This document shows positions 36,360-50,700 of a DNA stretch of 64,000 nucleotides, in pieces. The notes below the pieces were generated by a model that did not search any database, was not told where the DNA came from, and saw only the letters and a list, made by a program, of their open reading frames with translations. This stretch comes from Pampus argenteus (lineage: Eukaryota; Chordata; Actinopteri; Scombriformes; Stromateidae): NCBI GenBank assembly GCA_036937835.1, contig CM072870.1, positions 1,116,001-1,180,000 on the forward strand. The letters run 5' to 3'. Each line of letters opens with the position of its first letter. The stretch's first letter is position 1. Made by a program: the position numbers and the translations under genes.

Positions 36360-39299
36360 CTCTCAGGCCAAAACTGACAACTACAGTTTTTCTTAAACAA
36401 GGAGCAATATTTTCAATCAAAACCATGTTTGCCATCAACAAGTAACTGATTTCTAATGATTAGGACCAAAAAAACTCACTTCTGAGAGCTTCCTGCAGCT
36501 TTTACTGTAACATTTGTAAAAATAGCTTTGTCTCAGGCCAAAACTGACAACTACAGTTTTTCTTAAACAAGGAGCAATATTTTCAATCAAATCCATGTTT
36601 GCCATCAACAAGTAACTGATTTCTAATGTTTAGGACCAAAAAACTCACATCTGAGAGCTTCCTGCAGCTTTTACTGTAACAATTGTAAAAAATAGTTTTC
36701 TCTCTGCGAGAGAAGGCCAAAACTGACAACTACAGTTTTTCTTAAACAAGGAGCAATATTTTCAATCAAAACCATGTTTGCCATCAACAAGTAACTGATT
36801 TCTAATGATTAGGACCAAAAAAACTCACTTCTGAGAGCTTCCTGTAGCTTTTACTGTAACATTTTTAAAAATAGCTTTCTCTCAGGCCAAAACTGACAAC
36901 TACAGTTTTTCTTAAACAAGGAGCAATATTTTCAATCAAAACCATGTTTGCCATCAACAAGTAACTGATTTCTAATGTCTAGGACCAAAAAACTCACTTC
37001 TGAGAGCTTCCTGCAGCTTTTACTGTAACATTTGTAAATATAGCTTTCTCTCAGGCCAAAACTGACAACTACAGTTTTTCTTAAACAAGGAGCAATATTT
37101 TCAATCAAAACCATGTTTGCCATCAACAAGTAACTGATTTCTAATGATTAGGACCAAAAAAACTCACTTCTGAGAGCTTCCTGCAGCTTTTACTGTAACA
37201 TTTGTAAAAATAGCTTTGTCTCAGGCCAAAACTGACAACTACAGTTTTTCTTAAACAAGGAACAATATTTTCAATCAAAACCATGTTTGCCATCAACAAG
37301 TAACTGATTTCTAATGATTAGGACCCAAAAACTCACTTCTGAGAGCTTCCGCAGCTTTTACTGTAACATTTGTAAAAATAGCTTTCTCTCGGCGAGAGAA
37401 GGCCAAAACTGACAACTATAGTTTTTCTTAAACAAGGAGCCATATTTTCAATCAAAACCATGTTTGCCATCAACAAGTAACTGATTTCTAATGATTAGGA
37501 CCAAAAAACTCACTTCTGAGAGCTTCCTGCAGCTTTTACTGTAACATTTGTAAAAATAGCTTTGTCTCAGGCCAAAACTGACAACTACAGTTTTTCTTAA
37601 ACAAGGAGCAATATTTTCAATCAAAACCATGTTTGCCATCAACAAGTAACTGATTTCTAATGTTTAGGACCAAAAAACTCACATCTGAGAGCTTCCTGCA
37701 GCTTTTACTGTAACAATTGTAAAAAATAGTTTTCTCTCGCAGAGAGAAGGCCAAAACTGACAACTACAGTTTTTCTTAAACAAGGAGCAATATTTTCAAT
37801 CAAAACCATGTTTGCCATCAACAAGTAACTGATTTCTAATGATTAGGACCAAAAAAACTCACTTCTGAGAGCTTCCTGTAGCTTTTACTGTAACATTTTT
37901 AAAAATAGCTTTCTCTCAGGCCAAAACTGACAACTACAGTTTTTCTTAAACAAGGAGCAATATTTTCAATCAAAACCATGTTTGCCATCAACAAGTAACT
38001 GATTTCTAATGTCTAGGACCAAAAAACTCACTTCTGAGAGCTTCCTGCAGCTTTTACTGTAACATTTGTAAATATAGCTTTCTCTCAGGCCAAAACTGAC
38101 AACTACAGTTTTTTCTTAAACAAGGAGCAATATTTTCAATCAAAACCATGTTTGCCATCAACAAGTAACTGATTTGTAATGATTAGGACCAAAAAACTCA
38201 CATCTGAGAGCTTCCTGCAGCTTTTACTGTAACAATTGTAAAAAATAGTTTTCTCTCTGCGAGAGAAGGCCAAAACTGACAACTACAGTTTTTCTTAAAC
38301 AAGGAGCAATATTTTCAATCAAAACCATGTTTGCCATCAACAAGTAACTGATTTCTAATGATTAGGACCAAAAAACTCACTTCTGAGAGCTTCCTGCAGC
38401 TTTTACTGTAACATTTGTAAAAATTAGCTTTCTCTCAGGGCAAAACTGACAACTACAGTTTTTCTTAAACAAGGAGCAATATTTTCGATCAAAACCATGT
38501 TTGCCATCAACAAGTAACTGATTTCTAATGATTAGGACCAAAAAACTCACTTCTGAGAGCTTCCTGCAGCTTTTACTGTAACATTTGTAAAAAAATAGCT
38601 TTCTCTCAGGCCAAAACTGACAACTATAGTTTTTCTTAAACAAGGAGCCATATTTTCAATCAAAACCATGTTTGCCATCAACAAGTAACTGATTTCTAAT
38701 GATTAGGACCAAAAAACTCACTTCTGAGAGCTTCCTGCAGCTTTTACTGTAACATTTGTAAAAATAGCTTTGTCTCAGGCCAAAACTGACAACTACAGTT
38801 TTTCTTAAACAAGGAGCAATATTTTCAATCAAAACCATGTTTGCCATCAACAAGTAACTGATTTCTAATGATTAGGACCAAAAAACTCACATCTGAGAGC
38901 TTCCTGCAGCTTTTACTGTAACAATTGTAAAAAATAGTTTTCTCTCTGCGAGAGAAGGCCAAAACTGACAACTACAGTTTTTCTTAAACAAGGAGCAATA
39001 TTTTCAATCAAAACCATGTTTGCCATCAACAAGTAACTGATTTCTAATGATTAGGACCAAAAAACTCACTTCTGAGAGCTTCCTGCAGCTTTTACTGTAA
39101 CATTTGTAAAAAATAGCTTTCTCTCAGGCCAAAACTGACAACTATAGTTTTTCTTAAACAAGGAGCCATATTTTCAATCAAAACCATGTTTGCCATCAAC
39201 AAGTAACTGATTTCTAATGATTAGGACCAAAAAACTCACTTCTGAGAGCTTCCTGCAGCTTTTACTGTAACATTTGTAAAAAATAGCTTTGTCTCAGGC
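36360..39299. repeat. Mixed monomers, including another C/H chimera and a CTCGCAGAGAG variant
   Basis: From 36,36x to 37,1xx the order matches 16.1-16.85 kb at offset 20,278 (AAATCCATG, ATGTTTAGG, CTGTAGC, ATGTCTAGG, TGTAAATATAG). A C/H chimera recurs near 37,345-37,400. The B monomer near 37,730 reads CTCTCGCAGAGAG, a form otherwise seen near 17,655. A monomer with AAATTAGCTTT and CTCAGGGCAAAAC lies near 38,42x. There are no genes. Confidence 0.8.
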
Positions 39300-40070
39300 C
39301 AAAACTGACAACTACAGTTTTTCTTAAACAAGGAGCAATATTTTCAATCAAAACCATGTTTGCCATCAACAAGTAACTGATTTCTAATGATTAGGACCAA
39401 AAAACTCACTTCTGAGAGCTTCCTGCAGCTTTTACTGTAACATTTGTAAAAAATAGCTTTCTCTCAGGCCAAAACTGACAACTACAGTTTTTCTTAAACA
39501 AGGAGCAATATTTTCGATCAAAACCATGTTTGCCATCAACAAGTAAGTGATTTCTAATGATTAGGACCAAAAAACTCACTTCTGAGAGCTTCCTGCTGCT
39601 TTTACTGTAACATTTGTAAAAATAGCTTTGTCTGAGGCCAAAACTGACAACTACAGTTTTTCTTAAACAAGGAGCAATATTTTCGATCAAAACCATGTTT
39701 GCCATCAACAAGTAACTGATTTCTAATGATTAGGACCAAAAAACTCACTTCTGAGAGCTTCCTGCAGCTTTTACTGTAACATTTGTAAAAATAGCTTTCT
39801 CTCAGGCTAAAACTGACAACTACAGTTTTTCTTAAACAAGGAACAATATTTTAAATCAAAACCATGTTTGCCATCAACAAGTAACTGATTTCTAATGATT
39901 AGGACCCAAAAACTCACTTATGAGAGCTTCCGCAGCTTTTACTGTAACATTTGTATAAATAGCTTTCTCTCAGGCCAAAACTGACAACTACAGTTTTTCT
40001 TAAACAAGGAGCAATATTTTCAATCAAAACCATGTTTGCCATCAACAAGTAACTGATTTCTAATGATTAG
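39300..40070. repeat. Segment repeated 5,837 bp downstream (about 45,137-45,907)
   Basis: Shared private marks include the E-D' pair with two TTTTCGATC motifs and GGAACAATATTTTAAATC (39,84x and 45,68x). Differences are CACTTATGAG and GTATAAATAG in the first copy. After about 40,070 the first copy goes to a B monomer and the second to a D monomer with an eight-A run. Confidence 0.83.
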
Positions 40071-40934
40071 GACCAAAAAACTCACATCTGAGAGCTTTCT
40101 GCAGCTTTTACTGTAACAATTGTAAAAAATAGTTTTCTCTGTGCGAGAGAAGGCCAAAACTGACAACTATAGTTTTTCTTAAACAAGGAGCAATATTTTC
40201 AATCAAAACCATGTTTGCCATCAACAAGTGACTGATTTCTAATGATTAGGACAAAAAAACTCACTTCTGAGAGCTTACTGCTGCTTTTACTGTAACATTT
40301 GTAAAAATAGCTTTGTCTCAGGCCAAAACTGACAACTACAGTTTTTCTTAAACAAGGAGCAATATTTTCGATCAAAACCATTTTTGCCATCAACAAGTAA
40401 CTGATTTCTAATGATTAGGACCAAAAAACTCACTTCTGAGAGCTTCCTGTAGCTTTTACTGTAACATTTGTAAAAATAGCTTTCTCTCAGGCCAAAACTG
40501 ACAACTACAGTTTTTCTTAAACAAGGAACAATATTTTCAATCAAAACCATGTTTGCCATCAACAAGTAACTGATTTCTAATGATTAGGACCCAAAAACTC
40601 ACTTCTGAGAGCTTCCGCAGCTTTTACTGTAACATTTGTAAAAATAGCTTTCTCTCAGGCCAAAACTGACAACTACAGTTTTTCTTAAACAAGGAGCAAT
40701 ATTTTCAATCAAAACCATGTTTGCCATCAACAAGTAACTGATTTCTAATGATTAGGACCAAAAAAACTCACTTCTGAGAGCTTCCTGCAGCTTTTACTGT
40801 AACATTTGTAAAAATAGCTTTGTCTCAGGCCAAAACTGACAACTACAGTTTTTCTTAAACAAGGAGCAATATTTTCAATCAAATCCATGTTTGCCATCAA
40901 CAAGTAACTGATTTCTAATGTTTAGGACCAAAAA

Positions 40935-41760
40935 ACTCACATCTGAGAGCTTCCTGCAGCTTTTACTGTAACAATTGTAAAAAATAGTTTTCTCTCTGCG
41001 AGAGAAGGCCAAAACTGACAACTACAGTTTTTCTTAAACAAGGAGTAATATTTTCAATCAAAACCATGTTTGCCATCAACAAGTAACTGATTTCTAATGA
41101 TTAGGACCAAGAAAACTCACTTCTGAGAGCTTCCTGTGGCTTTTACTGTAACATTTGTAAAAATAGCTTTCTCTCAGGCCAAAACTGACAACTACAGTTT
41201 TTCTTAAACAAGGAGCAATATTTTCAATCAAAATCATGTTTGCCATCAACAAGTAACTGATTTCTAATGTCTAGGACAAAAAAACTCACTTCTGAGAGCT
41301 TCCTGCAGCTTTTACTGTAACATTTGTAAATATAGCTTTCTCTCAGCCCAAAACTGACAACTACAGTTTTTCTTAAACAAGGAGCAATATTTTCAATCAA
41401 AACCATGTTTGCCATCAACAAGTAACTGATTTCTAATGATTAGGACCAAAAAACTCACATCTGAGAGCTTCCTGCAGCTTTTACTGTAACAATTGTAAAA
41501 AATAGTTTTCTCTCTGCGAGAGAAGGCCAAAACTGACAACTACAGTTTTTCTTAAACAAGGAGCAATATTTTCAATCAAAACCATGTTTGCCATCAACAA
41601 GTAACTGATTTCTAATGATTAGGACCAAAAAACTCACTTCTGAGCGCTTCCTGCAGCTTTTACTGTAACATTTGTAAAAATTAGCTTTCTCTCAGGGCAA
41701 AACTGACAACTACAGTTTTTCTTAAACAAGGAGCAATATTTTCGATCAAAACCATGTTTG
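40935..41760. repeat. Segment repeated 5,153 bp downstream (about 46,088-46,913)
   Basis: The shared order is B, Y-like, a monomer with ATGTCTAGGACAAAAAAAC (41,27x and 46,42x), TGTAAATATAG, B, then GAGCGCTTCC with AAATTAGC and CTCAGGGC. Several single-base differences exist (GGAGTAATA, CTGTGGC, AAAATCATG, CAGCCCAAAAC in the first copy; AAACGAGGAGC in the second), so this pair is older than the 694-bp or 2,934-bp duplications. Confidence 0.82.
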
Positions 41761-41971
41761 CCATCAACAAGTAAGTGATTTCTAATGATTAGGACCAAAA
41801 AACTCACTTCTGAGAGCTTCCTGCTGCTTTTACTGTAACATTTGTAAAAATAGCTTTGTCTCAGGCCAAAACTGACAACTACAGTTTTTCTTAAACAAGG
41901 AGCAATATTTTCGATCAAAACCATGTTTGCCATCAACAAGTAACTGATTTCTAATGATTAGGACCAAAAAA

Positions 41972-43877
41972 CTCACTTCTGAGAGCTTCCTGCAGCTTTT
42001 ACTGTAACATTTGTAAAAATAGCTTTCTCTCAGGCTAAAACTGACAACTACAGTTTTTCTTAAACAAGGAACAATATTTTCAATCAAAACCATGTTTGCC
42101 ATCAACAAGTAACTGATTTCTAATGATTAGGACCAAAAAACTCACTTCTGAGAGCTTCCTGCAGCTTTTACTGTAACATTTGTAAAAATAGCTTTCTCTC
42201 AGGCCAAAACTGACAACTACAGTTTTTCTTAAACAAGGAGCAATATTTTCAATCAAAACCATGTTTGCCATCAACAAGTAACTGATTTCTATTGATTAGG
42301 ACCAAAAAACTCACTTCTGAGAGCTTCCTGCAGCTTTTTCTGTAACATTTGTAAAAATAGCTTTGTCTCAGGCCAAAACTGACAACTACAGTTTTTCTTA
42401 AACAAGGAGCAATATTTTCAATCAAAACCATGTTTGCCATCAACAAGTAACTGATTTCTAATGATTAGGACCAAAAAACTCACATCTGAGAGCTTTCTGC
42501 AGCTTTTACTGTAACAATTGTAAAAAATAGCTTTCTCTCTGCGAGAGAAGGCCAAAACTGACAACTACAGTTTTTCTTAAACAAGGAGCAATATTTTCAA
42601 TCAAAACCATGTTTGCCATCAACAAGTAACTGATTTCTAATGATTAGGACCAAAAAACTCACATCTGAGAGCTTTCTGCAGCTTTTACTGTAACAATTGT
42701 AAAAAATAGTTTTCTCTGTGCGAGAGAAGGCCAAAACTGACAACTATAGTTTTTCTTAAACAAGGAGCAATATTTTCAATCAGAACCATGTTTGCCATCA
42801 ACAAGTGACTGATTTCTAATGATTAGGACAAAAAAACTCACTTCTGAGAGCTTACTGCTGCTTTTACTGTAACATTTGTAAAAATAGCTTTGTCTCAGGC
42901 CAAAACTGACAACTACAGTTTTTCTTAAACAAGGAGCAATATTTTCGATCAAAACCATTTTTGCCATCAACAAAGTAACTGATTTCTAATGATTAGGACC
43001 AAAAAACTCACTTCTGAGAGCTTCCTGCAGCTTTTACTGTAACATTTGTAAAAATAGCTTTCTCTCAGGCTAAAACTGACAACTACAGTTTTTCTTAAAC
43101 AAGGAACAATATTTTCAATCAAAACCATGTTTGCCATCAACAAGTAACTGATTTCTAATGATTAGGACCAAAAAACTCACTTCTGAGAGCTTCCTGCAGC
43201 TTTTACTGTAACATTTGTAAAAATAGCTTTCTCTCAGGCCAAAACTGACAACTACAGTTTTTCTTAAACAAGGAGCAATATTTTCAATCAAAACCATGTT
43301 TGCCATCAACAAGTAACTGATTTCTAATGATTAGGACCAAAAAACTCACTTCTGAGAGCTTCCTGCAGCTTTTTCTGTAACATTTGTAAAAATAGCTTTG
43401 TCTCAGGCCAAAACTGACAACTACAGTTTTTCTTAAACAAGGAGCAATATTTTCAATCAAAACCATGTTTGCCATCAACAAGTAACTGATTTCTAATGAT
43501 TAGGACCAAAAAACTCACATCTGAGAGCTTTCTGCAGCTTTTACTGTAACAATTGTAAAAAATAGTTTTCTCTCTGCGAGAGAAGGCCAAAACTGACAAC
43601 TACAGTTTTTCTTAAACAAGGAGCAATATTTTCAATCAAAACCATGTTTGCCATCAACAAGTAACTGATTTCTAATGATTAGGACCAAAAAACTCACATC
43701 TGAGAGCTTTCTGCAGCTTTTACTGTAACAATTGTAAAAAATAGTTTTCTCTGTGCGAGAGAAGGCCAAAACTGACAACTATAGTTTTTCTTAAACAAGG
43801 AGCAATATTTTCAATCAAAACCATGTTTGCCATCAACAAGTGACTGATTTCTAATGATTAGGACAAAAAAACTCACT
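41972..43877. repeat. 1,035-bp six-monomer tandem duplication
   Basis: 41,972-43,006 is followed by a copy from 43,007 that matches to about 43,877. Shared private marks are GCAGCTTTTTCTG (42,33x and 43,37x), two adjacent B monomers with GAGCTTTCTGC, GTGCGAGAG and CAAGTGACTG. One-base differences include CAACAAAGTAAC near 42,970. The second copy breaks off at CACTTTTGATAGC. Confidence 0.87.
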
Positions 43878-44099
43878 TTTGATAGCTTCCTGCAGCTTTT
43901 ACTGTAACATTTGTAAAAATAGCTTTCTCTCAGGCCAAAACTGACAACTACAGTTTTTCTTAAACAAGGAGCAATATTTTCAATCAAAACCATGTTTGCC
44001 TTCAACAAGTAACTGATTTCTAATGATTAGGACCAAAAAACTCACTTCTGAGAGCTTCCTGCAGCTTTTACTGTAACATTTGTAAAAATAGCTTTGTCT

Positions 44100-44565
44100 C
44101 AGGCCAAAACTGACAACTATAGTTTTTCTTAAACAAGGAGCCATATTGTCAATCAAAACCATGTTTGCCATCAACAAGTAACTAATTTCTAATGATTAGG
44201 ACCAAAAAACTCACTTCTGAGAGCTTCCTGCAGCTTTTACTGTAACATTTGTAAAAATAGCTTTCTCTCGGCGAGAGAAGCCCAAAACTGACAACTATAG
44301 TTTTTCTTAAACAAGGAGTAATATTTTCAATCAAAACCATGTTTGCCATCAACAGGTAACTGATTTCTAATGATTAGGACCAAAAAACTCACTTCTGAGA
44401 GCTTCCTGCAGCTTTTACTGTAACATTTGTAAAAATAGCTTTCTCTCGGCGAGAGAAGGCCAAAACTGACAACTATAGTTTTTCTTAAACAAGGAGTAAT
44501 ATTTTCAATCAAAACCATGTTTGCCATCAACAGGTAACTGATTTCTAATGATTAGGACCAAAAAA
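44100..44565. repeat. Small patch of hairpin-type sequence inside 169-bp territory
   Basis: A D monomer changes after its CTCAGGCC segment to CTATAG, GGAGCCATATTGTC and AACTAATTTC, a combination otherwise seen only in the 16.9-26.5 kb block (for example 20.5 and 25.5 kb). Two full H monomers follow at 44,210-44,387 and 44,388-44,565 with CTCTCGGCGAGAG, GGAGTAATATT and CAACAGGTAAC. Ordinary A/C-type monomers then resume. It looks like a short transfer (gene conversion or insertion by recombination) from an H-type array. Confidence 0.85.
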
Positions 44566-47060
44566 CTCACTTCTGAGAGCTTCCTGCAGCTTTTACTGTA
44601 ACATTTGTAAAAATAGCTTTCTCTCAGGCCAAAACTGACAACTACAGTTTTTCTTAAACAAGGAACAATATTTTCAATCAAAACCATGTTTGCCATCAAC
44701 AAGTAACTGATTTCTAATGATTAGGACCCAAAAACTCACTTCTGAGAGCTTCCGCAGCTTTTACTGTAACATTTGTAAAAATAGCTTTCTCTCAGGCCAA
44801 AACTGACAACTACAGTTTTTCTTAAACAAGGAGCAATATTTTCAATCAAAACCATGTTTGCCATCAACAAGTAACTGATTTCTAATGATTAGGACCAAAA
44901 AACTCACTTCTGAGAGCTTCCTGCAGCTTTTACTGTAACATTTGTAAAAAATAGCTTTCTCTCAGGCCAAAACTGACAACTATAGTTTTTCTTAAACAAG
45001 GAGCCATATTTTCAATCAAAACCATGTTTGCCATCAACAAGTAACTGATTTCTAATGATTAGGACCCAAAAACTCACTTCTGAGAGCTTCCTGCAGCTTT
45101 TACTGTAACATTTGTAAAAATAGCTTTGTCTCAGGCCAAAACTGACAACTACAGTTTTTCTTAAACAAGGAGCAATATTTTCAATCAAAACCATGTTTGC
45201 CATCAACAAGTAAGTGATTTCTAATGATTAGGACCAAAAAACTCACTTCTGAGAGCTTCCTGCAGCTTTTACTGTAACATTTGTAAAAAATAGCTTTCTC
45301 TCAGGCCAAAACTGACAACTACAGTTTTTCTTAAACAAGGAGCAATATTTTCGATCAAAACCATGTTTGCCATCAACAAGTAAGTGATTTCTAATGATTA
45401 GGACCAAAAAACTCACTTCTGAGAGCTTCCTGCTGCTTTTACTGTAACATTTGTAAAAATAGCTTTGTCTGAGGCCAAAACTGACAACTACAGTTTTTCT
45501 TAAACAAGGAGCAATATTTTCGATCAAAACCATGTTTGCCATCAACAAGTAACTGATTTCTAATGATTAGGACCAAAAAACTCACTTCTGAGAGCTTCCT
45601 GCAGCTTTTACTGTAACATTTGTAAAAATAGCTTTCTCTCAGGCTAAAACTGACAACTACAGTTTTTCTTAAACAAGGAACAATATTTTAAATCAAAACC
45701 ATGTTTGCCATCAACAAGTAACTGATTTCTAATGATTAGGACCCAAAAACTCACTTCTGAGAGCTTCCGCAGCTTTTACTGTAACATTTGTAAAAATAGC
45801 TTTCTCTCAGGCCAAAACTGACAACTACAGTTTTTCTTAAACAAGGACCAATATTTTCAATCAAAACCATGTTTGCCATCAACAAGTAACTGATTTCTAA
45901 TGATTAGGACCAAAAAAAACTCACTTCTGAGAGCTTCCTGCAGCTTTTACTGTAACATTTGTAAAAATAGCTTTGTCTGAGGCCAAAACTGACAACTACA
46001 GTTTTTCTTGAACAAGGAGCAATATTTTCAATCAAAACCATGTTTGCCATCAACAAGTAACTGATTTCTAATGATTAGGACCAAAAAACTCACATCTGAG
46101 AGCTTCCTGCAGCTTTTACTGTAACAATTGTAAAAAATAGTTTTCTCTCTGCGAGAGAAGGCCAAAACTGACAACTACAGTTTTTCTTAAACAAGGAGCA
46201 ATATTTTCAATCAAAACCATGTTTGCCATCAACAAGTAACTGATTTCTAATGATTAGGACCAAAAAAACTCACTTCTGAGAGCTTCCTGTAGCTTTTACT
46301 GTAACATTTGTAAAAATAGCTTTCTCTCAGGCCAAAACTGACAACTACAGTTTTTCTTAAACAAGGAGCAATATTTTCAATCAAAACCATGTTTGCCATC
46401 AACAAGTAACTGATTTCTAATGTCTAGGACAAAAAAACTCACTTCTGAGAGCTTCCTGCAGCTTTTACTGTAACATTTGTAAATATAGCTTTCTCTCAGG
46501 CCAAAACTGACAACTACAGTTTTTCTTAAACAAGGAGCAATATTTTCAATCAAAACCATGTTTGCCATCAACAAGTAACTGATTTCTAATGATTAGGACC
46601 AAAAAACTCACATCTGAGAGCTTCCTGCAGCTTTTACTGTAACAATTGTAAAAAATAGTTTTCTCTCTGCGAGAGAAGGCCAAAACTGACAACTACAGTT
46701 TTTCTTAAACAAGGAGCAATATTTTCAATCAAAACCATGTTTGCCATCAACAAGTAACTGATTTCTAATGATTAGGACCAAAAAACTCACTTCTGAGCGC
46801 TTCCTGCAGCTTTTACTGTAACATTTGTAAAAATTAGCTTTCTCTCAGGGCAAAACTGACAACTACAGTTTTTCTTAAACGAGGAGCAATATTTTCGATC
46901 AAAACCATGTTTGCTATCAACAAGTAACTGATTTCTAATGATTAGGACCCAAAAACTCACTTCTGAGAGCTTCCGCAGCTTTTACTGTAACATTTGTAAA
47001 AATAGCTTTGTCTCAGGCCAAAACTGACAACTACAGTTTTTCTTAAACAAGGAGCAATAT
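44566..47060. repeat. Mixed monomers after the hairpin patch
   Basis: A, C, E, D, D', B and Y types occur in an order partly shared with 39.3-41.8 kb, as given in the two offset-duplication entries. Local oddities are GGACCAATATT near 45,846 and an eight-A run near 45,912. No gene or non-satellite sequence is present. Confidence 0.8.
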
Positions 47061-47747
47061 TTTCAATCAAAACCATGTTTGCCATCAACAAGTAACTGAT
47101 TTCTAATGATTAGGACCAAAAAACTCACTTCTGAGAGCTTCCTGCAGCTTTTACTGTAACATTTGTAAAAATAGCTTTCTCTCAGCCCAAAACTGACAAC
47201 TACAGTTTTTCTTAAACAAGGAGCAATATTTTCAATCAAAACCATGTTTTCCATCAACAAGTAACTGATTTCTAATGATTAGGACCAAAAAACTCACTTC
47301 TGAGAGCTTCCTGCAGCTTTTACTGTAACATTTGTAAAAATAGCTTTGTCTCAGGCCAAAACTGACAACTACAGTTTTTCTTAAACAAGGAGCAATATTT
47401 TCAATCAAAACCATGTTTGCCATCAACAAGTAACTGATTTCTAATGATTAGGACCAAAAAACTCACATCTGAGAGCTTCCTGCAGCTTTTACTGTAACAA
47501 TTGTAAAAAATAGTTTTCTCTCTGCGAGAGAAGGCCAAAACTGACAACTACAGTTTTTCTTAAACAAGGAGCAATATTTTCAATCAAAACCATGTTTGCC
47601 ATCAACAAGTAACTGATTTCTAATGATTAGGACCAAAAAACTCACTTCTGAGAGCTTCCTGCAGCTTTTACTGTAACATTTGTAAAAAATAGCTTTCTCT
47701 CAGGCCAAAACTGACAACTATAGTTTTTCTTAAACAAGGAGCCATAT

Positions 47748-50700
47748 TTTCAATCAAAACCATGTTTGCCATCAACAAGTAACTGATTTCTAATGATTAG
47801 GACCAAAAAACTCACTTCTGAGAGCTTCCTGCAGCTTTTACTGTAACATTTGTAAAAATAGCTTTGTCTCAGGCCAAAACTGACAACTACAGTTTTTCTT
47901 AAACAAGGAGCAATATTTTCAATCAAAACCATGTTTGCCATCAACAAGTAACTGATTTCTAATGATTAGGACCAAAAAACTCACATCTGAGAGCTTCCTG
48001 CAGCTTTTACTGTAACAATTGTAAAAAATAGTTTTCTCTCTGCGAGAGAAGGCCAAAACTGACAACTACAGTTTTTCTTAAACAAGGAGCAATATTTTCA
48101 ATCAAAACCATGTTTGCCATCAACAAGTAACTGATTTCTAATGATTAGGACCAAAAAACTCACTTCTGAGAGCTTCCTGCAGCTTTTACTGTAACATTTG
48201 TAAAAAATAGCTTTCTCTCAGGCCAAAACTGACAACTACAGTTTTTCTTAAACAAGGAGCCATATTTTCAATCAAAACCATGTTTGCCATCAACAAGTAA
48301 CTGATTTCTAATGATTAGGACCAAAAAACTCACTTCTGAGAGCTTCCTGCAGCTTTTACTGTAACATTTGTAAAAATAGCTTTGTCTGAGGCCAAAACTG
48401 ACAACTACAGTTTTTCTTAAACAAGGAGCAATATTTTCGATCAAAACCATGTTTGCCATCAACAAGTAACTGATTTCTAATGATTAGGACCAAAAAACTC
48501 ACTTCTGAGAGCTTCCTGCAGCTTTTACTGTAACATTTGTAAAAATAGCTTTGTCTCAGGCCAAAACTGACAACTACAGTTTTTCTTGAACAAGGAGCAA
48601 TATTTTCAATCAAAACCATGTTTGCCATCAACAAGTAACTGATTTCTAATGATTAGGACCAAAAAACTCACATCTGAGAGCTTCCTGCAGCTTTTACTGT
48701 AACAATTGTAAAAAATAGTTTTCTCTCTGCGAGAGACGGCCAAAACTGACAACTACAGTTTTTCTTAAACAAGGAGCAATATTTTCAATCAAAACCATGT
48801 TTGCCATCAACAAGTAACTGATTTCTAATGATTAGGACCAAAAAACTCACTTCTGAGAGCTTCCTGCAGCTTTTACTGTAACATTTGTAAAAATAGCTTT
48901 GTCTCAGGCCAAAACTGACAACTACAGTTTTTCTTAAACAAGGAGCAATATTTTCAATCAAAACCATGTTTGCCATCAACAAGTAACTGATTTCTAATGA
49001 TTAGGACCAAAAAACTCACATCTGAGAGCTTCCTGCAGCTTTTACTGTAACAATTGTAAAAAATAGTTTTCTCTCTGCGAGAGAAGGCCAAAACTGACAA
49101 CTACAGTTTTTCTTAAACAAGGAGCAATATTTTCAATCAAAACCATGTTTGCCATCAACAAGTAACTGATTTCTAATGATTAGGACCAAAAAACTCACTT
49201 CTGAGAGCTTCCTGCAGCTTTTACTGTAACATTTGTAAAAAATAGCTTTCTCTCAGGCCAAAACTGACAACTATAGTTTTTCTTAAACAAGGAGCCATAT
49301 TTTCAATCAAAACCATGTTTGCCATCAACAAGTAACTGATTTCTAATGATTAGGACCAAAAAACTCACTTCTGAGAGCTTCCTGCAGCTTTTACTGTAAC
49401 ATTTGTAAAAATAGCTTTGTCTCAGGCCAAAACTGACAACTACAGTTTTTCTTAAACAAGGAGCAATATTTTCAATCAAAACCATGTTTGCCATCAACAA
49501 GTAACTGATTTCTAATGATTAGGACCAAAAAACTCACATCTGAGAGCTTCCTGCAGCTTTTACTGTAACAATTGTAAAAAATAGTTTTCTCTCTGCGAGA
49601 GAAGGCCAAAACTGACAACTACAGTTTTTCTTAAACAAGGAGCAATATTTTCAATCAAAACCATGTTTGCCATCAACAAGTAACTGATTTCTAATGATTA
49701 GGACGAAAAAACTCACTTCTGAGAGCTTCCTGCAGCTTTTACTGTAACATTTGTAAAAAAATAGCTTTCTCTCAGGCCAAAACTGACAACTATAGTTTTT
49801 CTTAAACAAGGAGCCATATTTTCAATCAAAACCATGTTTGCCATCAACAAGTAAGTGATTTCTAATGATTAGGACCAAAAAACTCACTTCTGAGAGCTTC
49901 CTGCTGCTTTTACTGTAACATTTGTAAAAATAGCTTTGTCTGAGGCCAAAACTGACAACTACAGTTTTTCTTAAACAAGGAGCAATATTTTCGATCAAAA
50001 CCATGTTTGCCATCAACAAGTAACTGATTTCTAATGATTAGGACCAAAAAACTCACTTCTGAGAGCTTCCTGCAGCTTTTACTGTAACATTTGTAAAAAT
50101 AGCTTTGTCTCAGGCCAAAACTGACAACTACAGTTTTTCTTGAACAAGGAGCAATATTTTCAATCAAAACCATGTTTGCCATCAACAAGTAACTGATTTC
50201 TAATGATTAGGACCAAAAAACTCACATCTGAGAGCTTCCTGCAGCTTTTACTGTAACAATTGTAAAAAATAGTTTTCTCTCTGCGAGAGACGGCCAAAAG
50301 TGACAACTACAGTTTTTCTTAAACAAGGAGCAATATTTTCAATCCAAACCATGTTTGCTATCAACAAGTAACTGATTTCTAATGATTAGGACCAAAAAAC
50401 TCACTTCTGAGAGCTTCCTGTAGCTTTTACTGTAACATTTGTAAAAATAGCTTTCTCTCAGGCCAAAACTGACAACTACAGTTTTTCTTAAACAAGGAAC
50501 AATATTTTCAATCAAAACCATGTTTGCCATCAACAAGTAACTGATTTCTAATGATTAGGACCCAAAAACTCACTTCTGAGAGCTTCCTGCAGCTTTTACT
50601 GTAACATTTGTAAAAATAGCTTTGTCTCAGGCCAAAACTGACAACTACAGTTTTTCTTAAACAAGGAACAATATTTTCAATCAAAACCATGTTTGCCATC

